Source: Kerstersia similis (GTDB lineage Bacteria > Pseudomonadota > Gammaproteobacteria > Burkholderiales > Burkholderiaceae_B). From it: 64,000 nucleotides of DNA. The translations under genes and the position numbers were made by a program. A model generated the notes under the pieces. The model worked only from the letters and a program-made list of their open reading frames with translations, was not told the origin of the DNA and did not search any database. Where the stretch lies: positions 62,001 through 126,000 of the forward strand of contig NZ_CBCSIQ010000002.1 in NCBI RefSeq assembly GCF_965139615.1, in the 5' to 3' direction. Position 1 is the first letter of the stretch; the number at the start of each line of letters is the position of its first letter. Positions 60,816 through 64,000 of this stretch are shown one piece after another.

Positions 60816-62240
60816 TCAGGCGGCAGGGGGCAGGGCGTCGATCAGGCGTTGCGCTTCGATGCGTACGCGTTCCGGTGCCGTGCCGCCGATATGCGAGCGG
60901 GAGGCAACCGAGCCCTCCAGCGTCAGCACCTGATGCACATCTTCCTGGATGTCGGGATGGAAGGCGCGCAGTTCTTCCAGTGTCAGGTCGGACAGGTCGC
61001 AGCCGCGCTCTTCGCAGGCACGCACGGCCAGCGCCACGGTTTCGTGGGCATCGCGGAAGGGCAGGCCGCGCTTGACCAGGTAATCAGCCAGGTCGGTGGC
61101 GGTGGCATAGCCCTGCAGGGCGGCGGCGCGCATGGCATCGGCCTTGACGCGGATGCCGCCTACCATGTCAACGAAGATCGTCAGGGTGTCGCGCAAGGTG
61201 TCGGCGGTGTCGAACAGGCCTTCCTTGTCTTCCTGGTTGTCCTTGTTGTAGGTCAGCGGTTGGCCTTTCATCAGGGTCAGCAGCGCAATCAGGTTGCCGT
61301 TGACCCGGCCCGCCTTGCCGCGGGCCAGTTCCGGGACGTCCGGGTTCTTCTTCTGGGGCATGATGGAGCTGCCGGTGCAGAAGCGGTCTGCCAGGTCGAT
61401 GAAGCCTACGCGCGGGCTCATCCAGAGCACCAGCTCTTCGGACAGGCGCGAGAAGTGCGTCATGATCAGTGAGCCGGCAGCGCAGAACTCGATGGCGAAA
61501 TCGCGGTCGGAGACGGCATCCAGCGAGTTGCGCGCAACTTCATCAAAGCCCAGCGTGCGGGCGACGCGCTCACGGTCGATGGGGTAGCTGGTGCCGGCCA
61601 GGGCGGCGGCGCCCAGTGGCAGGCGGTTGACGCGGCGGCGCGTGTCGATGAGACGCTCGGCGTCACGGCCGAACATTTCCGCATAGGCCAGCAGATGGTG
61701 GCCGAAAGTGACGGGCTGGGCCACCTGCAGGTGGGTGAAGCCCGGCATGATGGTATCTGCGTGTTCCAGCGCCAGGTGGGCCAGGGCGCGGCGCAGTTGG
61801 CCGAGCAGATCAACCAGCAAGTCGATTTCACCGCGCAGCCACAGGCGGATATCGGTAGCAACCTGGTCATTGCGCGAACGGCCGGTGTGCAGGCGCTTGC
61901 CGGCGTCGCCGACCAGTTCCACCAGGCGCTTTTCAATGTTGAGGTGAACGTCTTCGAGATCCAGCGACCATTCGAAGCCGCCGGCTTCGATTTCCGCCAG
62001 TACCTGGGCCATGCCGCGCTGGATGTCGGCATAGTCCTGGGCGCTGATGACGCCGACGGCGGAGAGCATCTCCGCGTGCGCCAGCGAGCCCTGGATATCG
62101 ACGTACGCCAGGCGTTTGTCGAAATCGACGGAAGCGGTATAGCGCTTGACCAGATCGGAGACGGGTTCGGAGAAACGCGCCGACCAGGCCTTGGCCTTGT
62201 TGGCGAATTGATTGTGATGGGATGATGTGGTGTCTGACAT
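60816..62240 (-). CDS. argH: Argininosuccinate lyase
   Basis: 474 residues from ATG 62240 (MSDTTSSHHN). Fumarase/aspartase superfamily signatures: HTGRSRNDQVATD, HLQVAQPVTFGHHLLAY and the active-site loop GSSIMPQKKNPDVPELARGK. It cleaves argininosuccinate to arginine and fumarate, the last arginine step. It is divergent from the channel gene. The start at 62282 is disfavoured because it would add 14 residues without homology. Confidence 0.97.
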   Translation of the reverse strand: MSDTTSSHHNQFANKAKAWSARFSEPVSDLVKRYTASVDFDKRLAYVDIQGSLAHAEMLSAVGVISAQDYADIQRGMAQVLAEIEAGGFEWSLDLEDVHLNIEKRLVELVGDAGKRLHTGRSRNDQVATDIRLWLRGEIDLLVDLLGQLRRALAHLALEHADTIMPGFTHLQVAQPVTFGHHLLAYAEMFGRDAERLIDTRRRVNRLPLGAAALAGTSYPIDRERVARTLGFDEVARNSLDAVSDRDFAIEFCAAGSLIMTHFSRLSEELVLWMSPRVGFIDLADRFCTGSSIMPQKKNPDVPELARGKAGRVNGNLIALLTLMKGQPLTYNKDNQEDKEGLFDTADTLRDTLTIFVDMVGGIRVKADAMRAAALQGYATATDLADYLVKRGLPFRDAHETVALAVRACEERGCDLSDLTLEELRAFHPDIQEDVHQVLTLEGSVASRSHIGGTAPERVRIEAQRLIDALPPAA

Positions 62241-62304
62241 AATGGCCGAATTATAAGATGCGCGATAATGCCGCAACCTCAATTGTCCCGAATTACTGGA
62301 AGCA

Positions 62305-63591
62305 ATGGTAGAGCTGGCTAATTTTTATCAATCCTTGCTGGATACCTGGACGCCCAAAAGCGAGTGGGCGCAGACCGTGTTCGGCCTGTGCGTGCTGGCG
62401 GTCGTGGCGTTGTTGGCACATGTCATTGTTTCGCATGTGGTGCTGCGGGTCATCCGCCGCCTGCTGCGTGTGAGCGGCCGCGAAAATTGGGATCAGGCGC
62501 TGCGGCGGCGCGGTGCCTATCGCAATCTGTGGCGTTCGGTGCCGCCGCTGGTGGTGTCGGTGAATGCCGATCTGGTGCCGCATTTCGAGCGTCTGGCAGG
62601 GCCGGTCAGCCGCCTGGCCTTGATCCTGGCGATTATTTTCTTCTTCCAGTCCTTGCGGAATTTCCTGAGCGCCTTGCAGGACACCTACGCGGCGACGACC
62701 CGTGCACAGACCCGGTCGATCAAAGGCTATATCGAACTGGCCAAGATCGCGTTGGTGGCGATTTGTTTTGTGCTGGTGATTTCCATCCTGGTGAACCGTT
62801 CGCCGGTGATCCTGATTTCCGGTCTGGGCGCGCTGTCAGCCGTGTTGTTGCTGGTGTTCAAGGATACCTTGCTGTCATTGGTGGCCAGTACTCAGCTGAC
62901 CACCAACGATATGTTGCGTATCGGCGACTGGATTGAAATGCCGCAGGCCGGGGCTGACGGGTTCGTGATTGATATCGCGTTGCATACGGTGAAGGTGCAG
63001 AACTGGGACAAGACCGTCACGACGATTCCGACCTACAAGCTGTTTTCAGAGAGCTATCGGAATTGGCGCCAGATGTTTGAGTCCGGCGGCCGGCGTATCA
63101 AGCGGACCTTGCGGATCAATGCCAGGTGTGTGCGGTTTTTGAGTGATGCCGAACACGAGCGTTTGCAGTCGTTCAGTTTGCTGAAGGAATATCTGAAGGA
63201 CAAGGACCAGGAGATCTCGCGTTTCAATGCGCAGCTGGGCGAGGCGGGCAACAGTGTGGTGAATCGGCGCCGCCTGACGAACCTGGGGACATTTCGTGCT
63301 TATGCCAAGGCGTATATCCAGGCGAACAAGGAAGTCCGCAAGGATATGCTGTTGCTGGTGCGGATGATGGAGCCGACCGCCGAGGGGATTCCCGTGGAGG
63401 TCTATTGCTTTACCAACAATACGGCCTGGGTGGAGTATGAGCGGATCCAGGGGGATATTTTCGACCATCTGCTCGCGATTTTGCCGGAGTTCGATTTGCA
63501 GCTGTATCAGGCGCCTGCGGGAGCGGATCTGTTGCAGCTGGGGCCGCGTGAGGCGGCTCAGGCAGCCGCGATGGCATCTGTTCGCCACTGA
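62305..63591 (+). CDS. MscS-family mechanosensitive channel (YbdG-like)
   Basis: 428 residues. Five membrane helices (about 20-45, 75-95, 100-120, 145-165, 170-195). The pore helix and beta domain follow: LSAVLLLVFKDTLLSLVAS, LRIGDWIEMPQAGADGFVIDIALHTVKVQNWDKTVTTIPTYKLF. The C-terminal half has an inserted segment (CVRFLSDAEHERLQSF...) and a long soluble domain typical of YbdG, an MscM-like low-conductance channel of the inner membrane involved in mild hypo-osmotic stress. Confidence 0.93.
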   Translation: MVELANFYQSLLDTWTPKSEWAQTVFGLCVLAVVALLAHVIVSHVVLRVIRRLLRVSGRENWDQALRRRGAYRNLWRSVPPLVVSVNADLVPHFERLAGPVSRLALILAIIFFFQSLRNFLSALQDTYAATTRAQTRSIKGYIELAKIALVAICFVLVISILVNRSPVILISGLGALSAVLLLVFKDTLLSLVASTQLTTNDMLRIGDWIEMPQAGADGFVIDIALHTVKVQNWDKTVTTIPTYKLFSESYRNWRQMFESGGRRIKRTLRINARCVRFLSDAEHERLQSFSLLKEYLKDKDQEISRFNAQLGEAGNSVVNRRRLTNLGTFRAYAKAYIQANKEVRKDMLLLVRMMEPTAEGIPVEVYCFTNNTAWVEYERIQGDIFDHLLAILPEFDLQLYQAPAGADLLQLGPREAAQAAAMASVRH

Positions 63592-63717
63592 GTTCGCAGT
63601 AGCCTGGCGGTGCGCCTGCTGGCGCGTTGCTTCGCCTGAGGCGGGACGACGCATGCGAGCGATTCAGGCATGGCAAGGCCGGGCTTGTTCAGACGCACCA
63701 TAGTGGCAGCAGCATGT

Positions 63718-63736
63718 ATTCAGAAATATTCTGAAT
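63718..63736. promoter_or_regulatory. 19-base palindrome
   Basis: ATTCAGAA-ATA-TTCTGAAT, perfect 8-bp arms around a 3-base centre, downstream of the channel gene. Operator-like; the protein is unknown. Confidence 0.45.
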
Positions 63737-63780
63737 TTATTTGTTTCAAGTTTCTATAAATTTTCTTGCCGGTTCGAATT

Positions 63781-63831
63781 GCCCTGTATTGGTGCGGCGC
63801 TCTGCGTGCCTGCACCGATACAGGGCTTTTT
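63781..63831 (+). terminator. Rho-independent terminator
   Basis: GCCCTGTAT-T-GGTGC pairs with GCACC-G-ATACAGGGC (14 paired bases, one mismatch), 16-base loop, followed by five T. It lies about 190 bases past the channel stop. Confidence 0.8.
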
Positions 63832-63964
63832 GCTTACAGGGTTGTTAGTTTTTGCTTTTTGGGAAATCCCTGATTTTTTCTGGGTTTGCCCTTTTAGCGC
63901 AGTTTTTTTATAGATTATCCAGGTGCCATGCGGCTTTAAAGCTGGTTTTCATGCACCAAAATGG

Positions 63965-63980
63965 CTGACATATTTGTCAG
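63965..63980. promoter_or_regulatory. 16-base palindrome near the window edge
   Basis: CTGACA-TATT-TGTCAG, 6-bp arms. Its position in an AT-rich region before the edge suits an operator of the next, unseen gene. Confidence 0.4.
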
Positions 63981-64000
63981 TTCTTCGGGTTGCTACTAGG

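Larger units (their letters stand above)
63592..64000. other. Non-coding end of the window
   Basis: 409 bases with no supported gene. It contains a palindrome (63718-63736), a terminator (63781-63831), an AT-rich promoter-like stretch (63840-63925) and a second palindrome (63965-63980). A gene probably begins just beyond the edge. Confidence 0.6.

Noticed and set aside
1..64000. CRISPR arrays, insertion sequences, prophage genes, rRNA
   Set aside because: No regularly spaced direct repeats, transposase or integrase motifs, phage structural genes or rRNA signatures were seen on either strand.

Overview
The window is about 64 kb of GC-rich, tightly packed chromosomal DNA. Gene families and neighbourhoods (a DUF3579 gene divergent from argF, MipA/OmpV, tonB-exbB-exbD with a long ExbB N-terminus, surE-pcm-nlpD, rnr-rlmB, a DctBD-controlled dctA) point to a betaproteobacterium of the order Burkholderiales, most likely Alcaligenaceae (Bordetella/Achromobacter relatives). 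The species cannot be fixed from the sequence alone. No rRNA operon, prophage, insertion sequence, integrase or CRISPR array was seen. Two tRNA genes (Leu-CAG and Val-TAC) are present.

Layout. 1-3.9 kb: the end of a GGDEF-EAL protein, a CPA1 cation/proton antiporter and a DsrE-like protein. 3.9-8.9 kb: a probable iron-acquisition unit read leftward, with a PchR-like AraC regulator and two fused permease-ATPase ABC half-transporters; a Fur-box-like site lies on a promoter upstream of araC, and an 11-base C tract (minus strand) lies before the ABC pair. 8.9-12.9 kb: SDR, LysR, Dps, MipA/OmpV and tRNA-Leu. 13.1-18.4 kb: rnr, rlmB, a Cys/Met-metabolism PLP enzyme, HU and tRNA-Val. 18.7-22.2 kb: a small lipoprotein, a VOC protein, SotB-like MFS and LysR. 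22.4-26.0 kb: a YdiJ-type FAD/Fe-S dehydrogenase overlapping an ArsR regulator. 26.0-31.0 kb: dctD-dctB divergent from dctA, with an exact sigma-54 promoter and tandem activator-like sites. 31.7-34.2 kb: tonB-exbB-exbD. 34.4-36.2 kb: a TctD/TctE-like two-component pair. 36.3-40 kb: argF, DUF3579, a 2-hydroxyacid dehydrogenase and a PhoR-like protein that has lost its kinase half. 40.3-47.9 kb: an LLM oxidoreductase, ecotin, lrgA-lrgB, tadA, ldcA, an ABC-F ATPase, a YigZ protein and a TorF-type outer-membrane protein. 48.0-50.9 kb: a two-gene cassette of lower GC that encodes a very divergent family-B DNA polymerase-like protein and an unrecognised partner. 50.9-64 kb: an AzgA-type purine permease, tsaD, plsY, surE-pcm-nlpD, an exonuclease, rlmD, a DUF481 protein, argH and a YbdG-type MscS channel.

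The best candidate for something undescribed is the 48.0-50.9 kb cassette. Its larger protein has recognisable PolB motif A and motif C, but motif C has Asn in place of the first catalytic Asp, motif B is eroded, and no 3'-5' exonuclease motifs are visible. It sits directly behind an unknown 345-residue protein, in DNA whose sampled GC (about 48-55%) is well below its flank (about 68%). Second-tier observations are the kinase-less PhoR-like protein, the Fur-controlled promoter and C-tract of the ABC unit, and the seven-fold QAGA repeat in ExbB.
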